A stretch of DNA of 64,000 nucleotides, taken from NCBI GenBank assembly GCA_024500155.1, contig CM044877.1, positions 33,293,001 to 33,357,000 of the forward strand. The letters run 5' to 3'. The position numbers and the translations under genes are program-made. The notes beneath the pieces were generated by a model, which did no database searches, was not told the origin of the DNA, and saw only the letters and a list, made by a program, of their open reading frames with translations. Below, in pieces: positions 22,163-32,639 of the stretch; the first letter of the stretch is position 1, and each line of letters begins with the position of its first letter. The DNA comes from Chenopodium formosanum (lineage: Eukaryota > Streptophyta > Magnoliopsida > Caryophyllales > Amaranthaceae).

Positions 22163-22723
22163 TTCACTTTCTTGAACTTTCTTGAATTTTCTTTACTTAG
22201 ATTTTGCTTACAAGTTTTTACCTTTCACTTGAAAGGGTTTTTCTTGGTTCAAGCATTAGGATCTTTAATCTTTTTTTAGTTCTTTAATTTTTATTTATTT
22301 ATTTAGTTGCTTTAAAAATCAGTTAGTTAGCAAAATAAATAAGTTTGGTGTATGCTTGTGCGCCAAGGTGCTTGCTCTTCAAGCAAGTTAGAATTCTAGT
22401 TTAATTAGGATTGAATTAGGGACTTGTCCTAATCTTCCTAGGTAAACTAAGTCTTATAAATAGGGCTGTAAACACACGAATAAACACATAGAGATTAATA
22501 TTCAGATTTATTTCTTAAGTTGCATACTTGAGTTTTTTGTTGACTGTGATCAATTGCTATTTTGCTTGTTTTAGTTAAAACATTCGTTTGGATTGATTAA
22601 TTAGGTGGATTCTTAATTGATTAATTTTAGTTTTTGTTTAATTCTTGGTGGCTTTCCTGTATAGAATTAGACTTAAACATATCCCTTGTGCTTTGTTGAT
22701 TTTCGGATCAATAATTCACATCA
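22006..22723 (+). repeat. CRM-like 3' LTR
   Basis: 718 bp, same ends as the 5' LTR, about 13 substitutions and no length change by hand alignment. The integrase ORF ends within it at 22160-22162 (TAG). Confidence 0.95.
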
Positions 22724-22728
22724 CTTGG
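22724..22728. repeat. Target-site duplication CTTGG, right
   Basis: Exact match to 16651-16655; beyond it the Tat spacer of element K resumes in register. Confidence 0.95.
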
Positions 22729-23204
22729 TTTGGGGCAATCACTATTGTGATTGATTGACTTACAAACATATCATGCTCTTTACTACATCAGACGTTTTCA
22801 AGTCAATCAACCAACTCCACTTGAAACCAATCACACAGCTGTCCAGGGGCAAGGACAGCCAGACTATTGATTAGTTAGGCAAAAATCGCCGCATGCTTTT
22901 AATAAGTTAGGCAACAATGAAAAATTAAAATTTGCAAAATTAAAATTCAAACGCAAAATGATCAAAACCGACTCAGTCGGTGCATTTCATAATGTCCACC
23001 CAACCAAACGGTTGTATTGGATTAAAATGTTAACCGGACCCCGTCCGGGAGAAAGAGAAATTGTTAATTAACCCGGCTCCTTAGCCGGTAAATACAAATA
23101 TACTCGGCACGCAGGCCGGAAAAAACAAGTTTTGGCATACTGCCGTTGAATAAATAAAAGAAAAAAATAAAAACAGAGATTAGCATACTGCCGCTGAATG
23201 GTCA
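22729..23204. other. Conserved Tat spacer, element K, right part, with hairpin
   Basis: Non-coding continuation of 15995-16650. It holds the hairpin 22751-22810 (TTGATTGACTT pairing with AAGTCAATCAA, 11 bp), the CAATCAC-TATT-GTGATTG mini-hairpin just before it, a CCAGGGGCAAGGACAGCC box and an AT-rich run toward the end of the eORF. Confidence 0.7.
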
Positions 23205-23604
23205 CTTCTTGCCTACAGACGGTGCCACCTGGTCCCCCTCCTCATCATCTGAGGGTATCTCCTGTGCTTCACCCGGACCAGGTAGCTGAGGCACGGACGG
23301 CTCGTTGTTGGAGTTGACCTAGGCTTCCAAAGAGTCAGGCTCTGGCTCACCTTGCTCTCTCAGGTACACCACGTACTCGGCATAGTTGTGTGCCAGTTCC
23401 CAGACGCTGTAATCCGCGTTTTGGTACAAGGCAGCCCAGGCGATCTTCATACGGGTGTCATTGTCAGCGTCACTCTCAGCAACAAGGCAGTTTTGCTCCG
23501 CCTCCAAGGTTGCTGCAAAGTTCTTCTGAGCCTGAGCAGCCTCTTTCTCTAGTTTTTGAACCTTGGCCTTTAGGTTGGTGTTCTCTTCAGAAACACCCTG
23601 AAGT
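23205..23604 (-). pseudogene. Tat eORF, element K, C-terminal part
   Basis: The minus-strand frame shows the conserved eORF C-terminus: EAEQNCLVAESDADND, MKIAWAALYQNADYSVWEL, YAEYVVYLREQGEPEPDSLEA, then TAG (23319) for an expected Trp and an acidic tail. It fits copies F (61959-62252) and C (about 5190-5400). At 23604 it is cut by an Athila LTR fragment, so the rest of this eORF and the 3' LTR of K are missing. It faces the integrase of K tail to tail. Confidence 0.75.
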
Positions 23605-24513
23605 GTTGTCTACAGAAACACCCTAAACACTACCTATGAGTGCCATAAATGACACTCATCAAATTCCCCCAAGCTAGACTTTTGCTCGTCCCGAGCAAAA
23701 CAAAGCTAGTAAGAAATAAGGATGGCTTATTAAGAAAAGAGAAAGAGAAAAGAAGAATATACACTAAGACTCACTAACGTAGGAATCACGGTTGTTTTTA
23801 GCTACAACAAGCCCTTTAAACCTTAAAGTCGCCTATGAGGACGAGTGAGGTCTCGTAAGGGTTTCCTAAGAGATTGACCCACAACTCTTTGAAACAAAAT
23901 GAGGAAAAATCATTTAAAAATAAAAGAATGTAAAACAAAAGTTCAAACAAATAGATCTTACAAGGACTTTCACAAATAGTCAAATGCAAATGCATGAACA
24001 CTTTTCTATAAGAAATGGGTATGCATGCTTCAACATATTCACAGTTGATTGAAACATAAGGTATGCTAAGCATAGAGAACTAATGAGGCGCAATCCACTT
24101 TGACCCCAACGAATCTATCCGCGTTCTCCCTATGGTTTCAAATCTTCCCTAAGTGAGCGTCCCTATGGTTCATCGAAGGATCTGGAAAAAGGTTAGAATT
24201 TTTAGGGTTTCCCGACATCTTTACCTTGCATCCCTTTTCCTTAGGCTTTAACTCATAATGCCCTCCCTCGGTATATGACTAAACCACTAGGTCAAAAGGA
24301 CTTTGCCAAAGGTTGTAACGTATTAGGGGTAGGCTAAAATTTTAAAATTTGGTGGTTTCCCTAAGAGTGAAGCAAAGAACATGCCCTTTCTTAGAATCAC
24401 AATCAAGTAATTACCAAACAAAAACAAACTAACACCCCTAAGCTTATTCAAAGCTATATAAACAAATATATATACAAAAAGTGTAAACGCTTCTCCTCCA
24501 AGCTAAAAGGAAG
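23605..24513 (-). repeat. Athila 3' non-coding region with polypurine tract and LTR start
   Basis: On the minus strand the polypurine tract AGCTTGGGGGAATTTGA (23675-23659) is followed by TGAGTGTCATTTATGG, the LTR start, of which only about 54 bp remain. Nearby GCTCGGGACGAGCAAAAG is a phrase I associate with Athila-type elements just upstream of the 3' LTR. The rest is AT-rich with no conserved ORF. Bases 23850-23988 recur at 10108-10230. Confidence 0.6.
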
Positions 24514-25148
24514 TGTTTTAGGGGTTTTTGTCCCTCGGGGGAGTTACAACACTAAGACTGAATGCAGCAAAGGGCGCCTGTACATGCAATGCAAACGGAA
24601 CGCCAGATGGTCGGTGGTCCGCCTTCGAAGATTAAGTTAGTAAGTATTTGGAGGAAAACGTGCGAAAATAAAGTTATCTGCTCGGATTCTAAGCTCAGGT
24701 GTTGTCTGTTTCTTGAAAACGAGAGCTCTATAATAAATGTGGAAGTGACGTGTTGTCTCGTGTTTTGTGTGTTCTCCGTGTAATAAATGAGGGAATTGTC
24801 CCTATTTATAGGGTCTTTTGGAAAAGTATGCCCTCCCTAGGATCTGGTGACCTAGGGATTAGGTCACGCCGCAAAATGGCGCCTCAAGGTTTGGGCCCTT
24901 GAAGGCCGCCATTCTAGAAGCAATATCTGGGTGACACGTGTCACTGATCCCAAAAGGCTTTAGGGCGCCTCTTAGGTTGACGGGTGTCGCCCTCCTAATG
25001 GTCCATTTTGGATCATCAATCATCCTTGAACGGAGGGATGGCTGCCTACCACGTGTCACCATCTCAAAGGTCCAGGTGGCACCTCTACCTATGACACGTG
25101 GCGGCTCCTGATTTGGCCACCTGGCTGGGTATAAAAATACCCAAATCA
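24514..25148 (-). repeat. Tat LTR, long subfamily, element D
   Basis: A 635-bp LTR on the minus strand begins TGATTTGGGTATT and ends CCCCTAAAACA. It shares ends and length with the plus-strand LTR of element L (30514-31145, 632 bp) and differs from the 490-bp class by an extra G-box-rich segment. The gag-direction TATA lies near 24814-24821. Confidence 0.85.
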
Positions 25149-25441
25149 TTTGCCCCTCACAGGGGTCACGTGCATTGCACATGAAACTTGTGACAGGTGT
25201 CAACATCCGACTGGCCGGATTTTCAAATTACATTTTGGAGGGAAAAATTAGGGTTTAACCTTTCTATAAATAGAAGGGTTTGACTTCCTTTTGGATTCAC
25301 ATTTCCGTGAATCTTCAAGGAATCTTGAATCTTCTGACTTTCAAGAACTTTAACTTTCCAGAGCATCCGACAACCGGCCCCCTTAGTTCGCCTGCCTCAT
25401 CAAGTGCCTAAGACCGACGTCTCTCGTTACCTTCTTCTAAG
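25149..25441 (+). promoter_or_regulatory. eORF promoter and first exon, element D
   Basis: TATAAATA at 25265-25272 faces right, away from the LTR. The leader to 25441 contains no ATG that I can find and ends AAG before the donor GTAACCGCC at 25442. Between TATA and LTR are GTCACGTGC and related sites, plus the purine tract complementary to TTTGCCCCTCAC at 25149-25160. Confidence 0.65.
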
Positions 25442-25674
25442 GTAACCGCCTGATCCCTTTTCACTTATTTTTTGCATTTTTCTTTTATCGAAATGGTTTC
25501 CCAAACGCACACAGCACGGCCTAGGTTAGCGATCAGCCGGTCACCAGGGACGGCTGAATCTAGAACTAGGAGAGCCGAATGCTCGTTCGAGAACTTTCCT
25601 TTAAGTACATCTCAAAATCCGACAGTGTTTGTGCCTTTGCAGGACACGATGGCCAGAACAAAGCAAACAACAAG
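25442..25674 (+). pseudogene. Tat eORF, element D: 5'UTR intron and first nine codons
   Basis: Intron from 25442 to acceptor CCTTTGCAG at 25642. The ATG at 25649 (ACACGATGGCC) starts MARTKQTTR, the closest match in the window to the first eight residues of mature histone H3 (one change, Ala7 to Thr). The gene is then cut and joined to an inverted LTR piece at about 25674. A reading frame also runs through the intron from an ATG at 25493 in this copy, so if that intron were not spliced the H3-like stretch would be internal. Confidence 0.7.
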
Positions 25675-25897
25675 AGTTTGGGCCTTTGAAAGCCGCCAAT
25701 TCAGAAACATCTCTAAGGGCGCCAAGTGTCAAGAGGATGTTGAGCCACAAGGGCCATCCTGATCTTAACACGTGGCAACCTCTCATTGGTCCACGTGTCA
25801 AGAGGATGTTGAGCCACATGGACCATCCTGAGCTCGACACGTGGCGACCTCTCATTGTCCACGTGTCGAGGGTAAAAATACCCTAAACACCTTCTAC
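25675..25897 (-). repeat. Partial Tat LTR with a 69-bp tandem duplication
   Basis: The first 223 bp or so of a 490-class LTR, inverted, ends at the true LTR terminus TGTTTAGGG (25897). Units 25726-25794 and 25795-25862 are a tandem repeat carrying the CACGTGG/CCACGTGTC sites. It joins eORF D on the left and Athila gag on the right. Confidence 0.75.
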
Positions 25898-26474
25898 TTC
25901 AAACAATATGCCCATGGATGCTTGTTTCGTGATATTTGTGGGTCTTATGACCATGATGCTTCTACTAGTTCAAATGGGTTTGAAAATCTTGATGATGGTG
26001 AGAGTAATGAATGTGAACATGTGAATTTTGTCTAAAAAAATAACAATGGTCAAAGGTTTGATGGATAAGAAACTCTGGAAATAGAAATTCTTACCAACAA
26101 GGTGGATTTGATAACTATAACAATGGTAATTATAGGAACCGAGGAAACAAAGGTTTCTGAGGCAATTATAATAACCAAGGTTATGGGAATCAAAACCAAG
26201 GCCAAGGTTATGAAAATCAAAGCCAATCTCAAGGCTTTGGTGGCCAGAACCAAAATTTTGGCAACAATCAAAATCGAGGCAATTGGAACAATCAAAATAG
26301 GGGGAATTTTCAAAACAACCAAAGGGGACCCCCCACCCGGAGTTGGTCCAAAATCTCAAGGTATTAGTGCAAATTCCTATTCTCAATTGTCCAAGTCCAA
26401 TTTGGAATAGATAATTGAAAATCAAACAAAAATCTTGAATACCTATATGGCGGTGAGCGATAAGAAATTTAATA
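25898..26474 (+). pseudogene. gag: Athila gag, C-terminal region
   Basis: In mixed frames this reads as the end of an Athila gag: HVNFV near 26020-26034, then a long Asn/Gly/Gln-rich stretch (NRNSYQQGGFDNYNNGNY, GYGNQNQGQGYENQ, about 26060-26330), ending in QTKILNTYMAVSDKKFNKK. Low-complexity Gly/Asn tails of this kind are typical of Athila gag. It is cut at 26474 by element H, and its downstream protease appears at 48531. Confidence 0.65.
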
Positions 26475-26873
26475 AGAAATAGCCATCTGGCCAACTTCGG
26501 AAATTGCGGCTTTCAAGAGCCCAAATCCCAAGATGCGCCGTAATACGGCGCAACCTACTAAAATATTGGTCAAGTGACCTAGATAGGGGCACACCTACCA
26601 ACGACCCTATAAATAGTGAGATATTTCCCCATTTTGGGGACACAATCAGTCATTTATTACATCTACTTTCTCTCTCATCAGAGAAACTCCTGAGCTTGAA
26701 ATCCAAGCAGATACCCACCTAAATTTTCGCACTCTTTATTCTATTTCAAGTTACTAACTTGATCATCGGAGGCGGAGCTCCAACAACTGGAGTCTCCGTT
26801 GTTTTGCAGATGCAGCTCGAGCCGGACCAATCTTTGTGACGTAATCACCTGAGGGACAAAAACACCCAAAACA
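26475..26873 (+). repeat. Tat 5' LTR of element H (5' truncated)
   Basis: This is the last about 400 bp of a 490-class LTR, TATA at 26608-26615, ending AACACCCAAAACA. Shared variants with 48038-48530 (AGCCATCTG, CAAGATGC, AACAACTG) suggest it is the partner 5' LTR of that copy, 21 kb away. Confidence 0.75.
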
Positions 26874-26875
26874 TT

Positions 26876-26893
26876 TGGCGCCGTCTGTGGGGA
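26876..26893 (+). other. Primer binding site, element H
   Basis: TGGCGCCGTCTGTGGGGA, 2 bp after the LTR; same as the site of element K with one base difference. Confidence 0.65.
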
Positions 26894-26906
26894 GAGTACC
26901 TCAAGG

Positions 26907-29145
26907 AAGGTTCAAGAGTCTGCACCACCTCTTGAGCGTTCGGTAGACCAGCTGGAAGTCTTTACCTGACCAAGAGGATGAAGATCCTCATGTCGAAACC
27001 TTTATAGCCAAGGATGGCTCTCTGATAACCAAGCGCATCCGCCCTAGGGACACCCTGGAGCGGGGTCCAAGCCAGGCGGGTACAAGTCAACCTCCTTGTC
27101 ATCAGGAAGGGGAAACCCATACGGCCGGTGGATCTGCTCCAGTCACCTAAGACGAACTCATGAAGTTCATGACTAGTTTCAAGGGTGAAATCAAGGATCT
27201 GATCACCAAGAGCCGGGCTGGCCCAAGCAGGGGTCAGTAGGCAAGGAAGACTCCTCTAGAGAAGGGGAAGTAAGTCAGAGATAGGTGGCCAACTCCGCAC
27301 CCAAAGGAGAAGGCAGCCTGGACCATTGACTGGTCCAAGATTCTTCTGCCTAAGAGGAATACCAACAATACCCACCGGAGTGAACAACCGGTGAGAAACA
27401 AAAAATCAACTCTTGATGCCCGGGAGATCATTACCCTTAAGAGGAATCAACAGTTGTCTGATTCAGCTTCCACTTCAAGCTTTGCAGACAACTTTAAGAA
27501 TACATCTGCAGCGAATGTGCAATCCTTGCATGAGTGCCATACAGGCGGTAATACCGTCCATTTAGGCCATATGATAATTAGGAATGCACCATACGTACCG
27601 CCATGGTCTACGGCCTGTATTCTCCTCATTTCTTGCAGTCGGCCTTCTTTGGAGGTCAGGTGGCATACAACAATGTCCAGCCACTAGAATGGCAGCTTCA
27701 TATGTTCTCTTGGGTGAACAACCTTCTGCGTCCACTTGGGAAATAACCGAGGCGGCACAGCCGCCCAAGATTAAAAATGTGTTGGTAGGTACTTATGATG
27801 GTACCTCCGACCCGGAAGATCATCTCATGCCTTACACCAACCTCTTGTATTTACAAGGGTTGGATGATGCCACTTGGTGTCGATGTTTTCCTGCTACATT
27901 TAAGGGCATTACCCAACGATGGTTTTGCCAGCCGGTTCCATCGATAGTTTCAAGAAGCTTGCCTTCTTATTTGCTTCCAACTTCTCAATGAACATCCCTG
28001 CGAAAAAAACAAGTCTTAACTTTAGCACCATTATGCAGGGAGAGAGAGAAGGAATAGGCTCTTACGTCAGGCGGTTCAATCTGACCAAAATTAAGATTCA
28101 GGGACTGTTTGACAAAGTTGCCTTTACAGACTTCTTTAAGGGTCTAAGAGACCCGTCGACCTTTAAGTTCGACCATGTTAGAAAAGGGGCATTTACCTTA
28201 CTGGCGACCCTGAGGGAGGCGGAAAGCTATATTCAATTAACTAACCTCTGCTCGCCTAGTAGCCAGTCGAACTCCAAGAAGTCTGATAGACAAAAAGACT
28301 ACCGGCCTACTCAGCCAACAAAGAAAAAAGATGTGAGCATGAAGAGAAAAAAAGTCTAGGCGGTGGGTGATTCTGACAAGCCGTCCCAGAAGAAAAATAA
28401 AGAATTTAAATCGTACGTCCCCAAGTACGAGTTTAATAAGGACTGCAACTCCATCCTCATGGAGATGAAGGACCGGCTGTCTTTAGAGAAGCCGAATTTA
28501 ATGAAAAGTTCCATTCAATCAAGGAATAAAAATAAATTTTGCCAATACCATGATGAAGTTAGCCATGACATTAACGACTGCTTCAGCCATCAGCGGACAT
28601 TGGACCGTCTGGCTGACAAAGGGATATTAAAGTCCTACATTTCTAAGTCCAAAGGGACTATTAAGAAAAACCCGGGGCAGTCCTCTAAAACACCCCAGCC
28701 TGCTAGTAGTTCGGAAACCGATAAGGAGTCGGTCTACACCATAGCTGGCGGGTTTTCATGCGGTGGTCCTACCATCTGGGGCACCAAGAGCCATCTTCGA
28801 AATATGGACAATGATGATGATGGTGAGCAGGCGTCAGCTAGCTCCTCCTTCCCAGACGTTCTGATCACTGAGAAGGACAAGGGCACTATTCGCCGTCTGC
28901 ATGACGATCCGGTCGTCATTGAATGCAAGGTCGCTAACCAGCTGGTTGGAAAAATCCTTATTGACACCGGCAGCTCGTCGGACATCATTAGCCTCCGGTG
29001 CCTGCAAAAGCTTAAATACAAACTCAGCAGCATGCATCTGGTTACTCGACCCTTGGTTGGCTTTGGGGGTGGGATGGTTTACCCAGCCAGTAGGATTTAC
29101 CTACCTATCCGACTGGGTGAAAAAGGAAAAGGACAACACTTTGGC
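26907..29145 (+). pseudogene. gag: Tat gag and start of protease, element H
   Basis: The start codon position reads AAGGTTCAAGAG instead of ATGGTTCAAGAG (26907), so initiation is lost. The gag domain is split among frames: SADNFKNTS near 27480-27520, YDGTSDPEDHLMPYTN at about 27796-27843, SNFSMNIPAKKTS at about 27976-28014. A zinc-knuckle motif CQYHDEVSHDINDC (about 28540-28581) keeps all ligands. A protease start with IDTGSSSDII (about 28960-28990) is cut at 29145, after LPIRLGEKGKG, by an inverted gag piece. RT, RNase H and most of integrase of this element are not found. Confidence 0.8.
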
Positions 29146-29358
29146 GGACCCGCTTGCCATACGGGTTTCCATTTCTAGCTGACTAGGGGGCCAGCTTGTA
29201 CCCTGTTCCAGAGTGTCTCTGGGACGGATGCGCTTGGTAATCAGAGAGCCATCCTTAGCTATGTAGGTTTCAACCTGAGGATCATCATCCTCATTGTCAG
29301 TAAAGACCACCGACTGACTAGTCGGGTGGTCAAGAGGTGGTACACACTCTTGAACCAT
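29146..29358 (-). pseudogene. gag: Tat gag N-terminus, element N (inverted)
   Basis: The minus-strand ATG at 29358 gives MVQECVPPLDHPTSQS, then VETYIAKDGSLITKRIRPRDTLEQ. This is the intact N-terminal gag region, more open than in K or H. Upstream (29359-29391) is the primer site region GGCGTCGTCTATGAGGAG, a changed form of the family site. It ends by fusion to protease of element H at 29145. Confidence 0.75.
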
Positions 29359-29391
29359 CCTTAAGGTACTCTCCTCATAGACGACGCCAAA

Positions 29392-29872
29392 TGTTTTTGG
29401 TGTTTTTGTCCCTCGGGAGAGTTACAGTTGAGAGACTGGTTGCGCGTAGCATGTACTTGCAAAATAACGGAGACTGCTGGTGATTGGAGCTCCGCCTCCG
29501 ACAATTAAGTTAGTACTTGAAGATAAACTGGAGAAAGTGCGGAAAAAGAGGTGAGAAATTCTCAGATTCCGAGATCAGGTAATTCTCTAATGTAAGAGAA
29601 TGTAGGATATGATGTAATAATTATAGGGAAATCTCCATAATTATAGGGTCATTGGAAATAGTGCCCTTGATTAGGTCACTCTGACCTAATCATTCTAGGC
29701 TGCGCCGAATTACGGCTTTCTCGAGATTTAGGCCATTGAATGTCGCCTTTTTCTCCCAAGTTCAAGGAGGGACACGTGTTAGAAGGACATTGGCCCAATT
29801 TGGACCAACAAGGATATGACACGTGTTAAGGTCTGATAGGACCACGTGGCATGGGTAAAATTACCCAAAACA
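29392..29872 (-). repeat. Tat 5' LTR of element N (complete, inverted)
   Basis: 481 bp, TGTTTTGGGTAATTTTACCC... to ...CACCAAAAACA on the minus strand. The gag-direction TATA is degraded (CTATAATTAT at about 29644-29653). It meets plus-strand gag of element Q precisely at its 5' terminus, which confirms the LTR boundary. Confidence 0.85.
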
Positions 29873-30331
29873 AGGCGGGTACAAGTCGACCCCTAGGACA
29901 ACCGGAAGGGGAAACCCAAACGGCAGGCGGATTTGCTCTAGTCACCCGAGACGAACTCATGAAATTCATGACTATTTTGAAGGGTGAAATAAAGGATTTG
30001 ATCAACAAGAGCAGGGCTAGCCCAAGCAAGGGTCAGAAGGCAAGAAAGACTCCTCGAGAGGGGAGGAAGTTGGTAAGGACAGGTAGCCAACTCCTTATTC
30101 AAAGGACAAGGCAACCGAGACCCTTGACTGGTCCAAGATTCTTCTACCCTAGAAGAATACAAGAAAAACCCGCCAGGGTGAACAACCGGTGGGAAAAAAA
30201 GTCTACTCTTGATGCCTAAGAAATCATCACCCACACGAGGAGTTAGCAGCTGTTTGAGTCAGCCTGTACTTCGAGCTTCCCAGACAACTTCAAGAATGCA
30301 TCCGCAAGGAATGCCCAATCCTTGCATGATA
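29873..30331 (+). pseudogene. gag: Tat gag N-terminal fragment, element Q
   Basis: The sequence matches K at about 10588-11035: QAGTSRPLGQPEGETQTAGG, VTRDELMKFMT, GEIKDLINKSRASPSKGQ, then decayed sequence. It lacks both the gag start and the capsid domain. LTR N interrupts its left side and a partial LTR its right side. Confidence 0.7.
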
Positions 30332-30513
30332 GCTGTATAGGGTAAAAATACCCTAGACATGTGGACCAAAAAGAGAAGGCCCGTAATTCGGCAAGGCCCA
30401 CTAAAATCTAGGTCAAGTGACCCAGATTGGGGCACACCTACCAACGACCCAATAAATAGGGAAATATTTCCTCTTTTTGAGGACACAATCAATCATTTAT
30501 TACACCTACTTTC
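30332..30513 (+). repeat. Partial Tat LTR interrupted by the LTR of element L
   Basis: LTR positions about 5-310 with an internal deletion, from TAGGGTAAAAATACCC to ATTACACCTACTTTC. It stops exactly where LTR L begins. The expected continuation (TCTCTCATCAGAG) is not found to the right of L, so the other flank has been lost. Confidence 0.7.
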
Positions 30514-31145
30514 TGATTTGGGTATTTTTACCCGGCCAGGTGGCCCAATCAGAAAACGCCACGTGTCCTCAATAAAGGTACCATTTAGACCTATGAGATG
30601 ATGACACGTGGAGGGCAGACATTCATCTGCCCTAAACAGACAGATGATCCAGCATGGACCAATCAGAGGGCGGCGCGTGTCACCCAAAAAGATGCCTAAA
30701 GGCTTTTTGGGCTCAGTGACACGTGTCATTCAGGCATTGCCTCTGGAATGGCGGCCTTCAAGGGCCCAAACCTTGAGGCGCCATTTTGCGGCGTGACCTA
30801 ATCCTTAGGTCACCAGATCCTAGGGAGGGCACACTTTCCAAAAAGACCCTATAAATAGGGACATTCTTACATTTATGACAGGGGAGAACATACACGCAAT
30901 ACGAGATAATATGTCACTTACTACAGAGCTGTCATTTCAAAGAACAGACAGCACTTTACGTGAGCTTGGAATCCGAGCAGATAACTTTACTTCCGCATGT
31001 TTTACTATCGAACGCTTACTTACTTAATCTTCAGAGGCGGACCACCGACCATCTGGCGGTCCGTTTGCTTTGCAAGTACAGGCGTCCTTTGCGAAATCCA
31101 GTCTCAGTGTTGTAACTCTCCCAAGGGACAAAAACCCCCAAAACA
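30514..31145 (+). repeat. Tat 5' LTR of element L (complete, long subfamily)
   Basis: 632 bp, TGATTTGGGTATTTTTACCC to ACCCCCAAAACA, with TATAAATA at 30850-30857 and many ACGT-core boxes (ACACGTGG, GGCGCGTGTCACC, GACACGTGTC). It is the plus-strand partner class of LTR D. Confidence 0.9.
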
Positions 31146-31147
31146 TT

Positions 31148-31165
31148 TGGTGCCATCTGTGGGGA
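31148..31165 (+). other. Primer binding site, element L
   Basis: TGGTGCCATCTGTGGGGA, two changes from the K/H site, 2 bp after the LTR. Confidence 0.6.
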
Positions 31166-31178
31166 GAGTACCTCTGAA

Positions 31179-32639
31179 ATGGCTTCACAAGTACTTGTAC
31201 CAAATCCAGAGGCCAATTGGCCTCCAGAAGACATAGTGGTCTAGACGGACCATGACTCAAGTGACGACGCTGACGTCGAAACCTATGTGGATCCGAACGG
31301 ATCCCTCATCTCTAGACGCATCCGCAGTAAGGAAAAGCGAGAGCGTCACCCTGACCAGGCAGGACCAAGCAAAACTGCTGGTCAGCCAAAGAAGCCCTCG
31401 GGGCGGCCGAGTGATCCTTCCCAGGCGGCAAGATCGACCCCCGTCACTCGAGATGAACTAATATGACTCCTAAGCAGTCTTAGGGGTGAAATCAAACAAC
31501 TCGCCTCAAAGAAGTCGCCTACTCCTAGAAAGGAGCAGTCGGCCAAGAAGCCAGCCCAAGCTGGCAAACAGAAGTCGGTCTGGGACCGTCAGCCGACTAT
31601 TCATCCTGCCCCTACGGAGAAGGCTCGGCCCCAATTTGACCTTACCCAGCTCCGCTTCCCAGAAATGGGCACAAGAAAAGCTATCCAGCACATACAGCCG
31701 GATGGTAGCAAGAAAACATTCTCTGATGCTCGGCAATACATTGAGCGGAAGAGGACCCAGTTATCAGAGTCGGCTTCAATGTCGACTTATCATGATAGCT
31801 TTCGGAATACCTCTGTGAGGTGTTCCCAGTCTGTACATGAGACCCCAATAAGCAGCCCACGGGTTTAGTCTGGCCCTCATATGATTTAGTCGGCCTAGTA
31901 CATGACTCAACCATTGTACCAGGTGCCGGTTTTACCTTACATGCAGCCTGCCCTCTTTGGAGGACAGGCGGCATACAACTATTAGCCGATTGACTGGCAG
32001 CTTAGGCTGCAACACCTTGGAGATCAACCCTCTACTTTCTCCAGGGAAATAACTGAAGCCGTACAGCCGGCGAGTTAAAAATGTTCTTGTTGGAGCATAT
32101 GACAGGACCTCCAACCCAGAAGACCACCTGCTAGCATACACCCACCTCATGTATTTACAGGGGTTGGATGATGCCGCATGGTGTTGTTGCTTTCCATCCA
32201 CCCTGAAGGGCATAGCCCAGCAATGGTGTGGCAATCTGCCGGCTGGTTGCATAAATAGCTTCAAGACGCTTGCGTTCTTGTTTGCTTCAAACTTCTCTAT
32301 GAACATCCGTGCCAAAAAGACAAGTCTTGACTTGGGCAATGTATAGCAGGGAGATAGAGAAGGCTTGCGTTCCTATGTCAGGCAGTTCAATCTGGTCCGA
32401 ATCCAGATTCATTGGTTGTCTGATGAGGACGCCTTCATAGACTTCTTTAAGGGTCTGAAGGACGGGTCTACTTTTAAGTAATAACTCGTCCGCAAACAAA
32501 TCTTAACTCTGCAAGGGGCCTTACGAGAGGCGGAAGCCTATATACAGGCAATCGAAATCTGCTCCTTCAATAAGCAATCGGACCATAAGAAGTCCGACCG
32601 ATAGAAAGAGAGTCGGCCTGCTCAGCCGGCTCCTAAGCC
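31179..32639 (+). pseudogene. gag: Tat gag, element L
   Basis: The ATG at 31179 (MASQVLVPNPEANWPP) differs from the MVQE start of the short-LTR subfamily. Recognisable parts are VETYVDPNGSLISRRIR, TPVTRDEL, the Lys/Pro-rich linker and the capsid segments MYLQGLDDAAW, LAFLFASNFSMNI and LRSYVRQFNLVRI up to about 32460. At least eight stops or frame changes occur. Confidence 0.8.

Larger units (their letters stand above)
16656..22723 (+). mobile_element. Full-length CRM-like Ty3/gypsy retrotransposon
   Basis: A complete 6,068-bp element has two 718-bp LTRs (TGATG...CATCA), CTTGG target duplications, an initiator-Met primer site, one gag-pol frame and a polypurine tract. I count about 13 differences between the LTRs by hand (about 1.8 percent), so it is the youngest datable insertion here. 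The integrase ORF runs through the polypurine tract into the 3' LTR, a hallmark of the CRM (centromeric) lineage, and there is no chromodomain after the GPF motif. Reina-type elements are the alternative. Gag and pol carry a few stops, so it is not autonomous. Confidence 0.85.

Noticed and set aside
23319..23507. Open minus-strand ORF as an independent small gene
   Set aside because: It is the C-terminal exon of the Tat eORF, matched by copies at 61959-62252 and 5190-5400.
25970..26494. A 174-residue minus-strand ORF rich in Phe, Leu and Tyr
   Set aside because: It is the shadow of the Asn/Gly-rich Athila gag on the plus strand.
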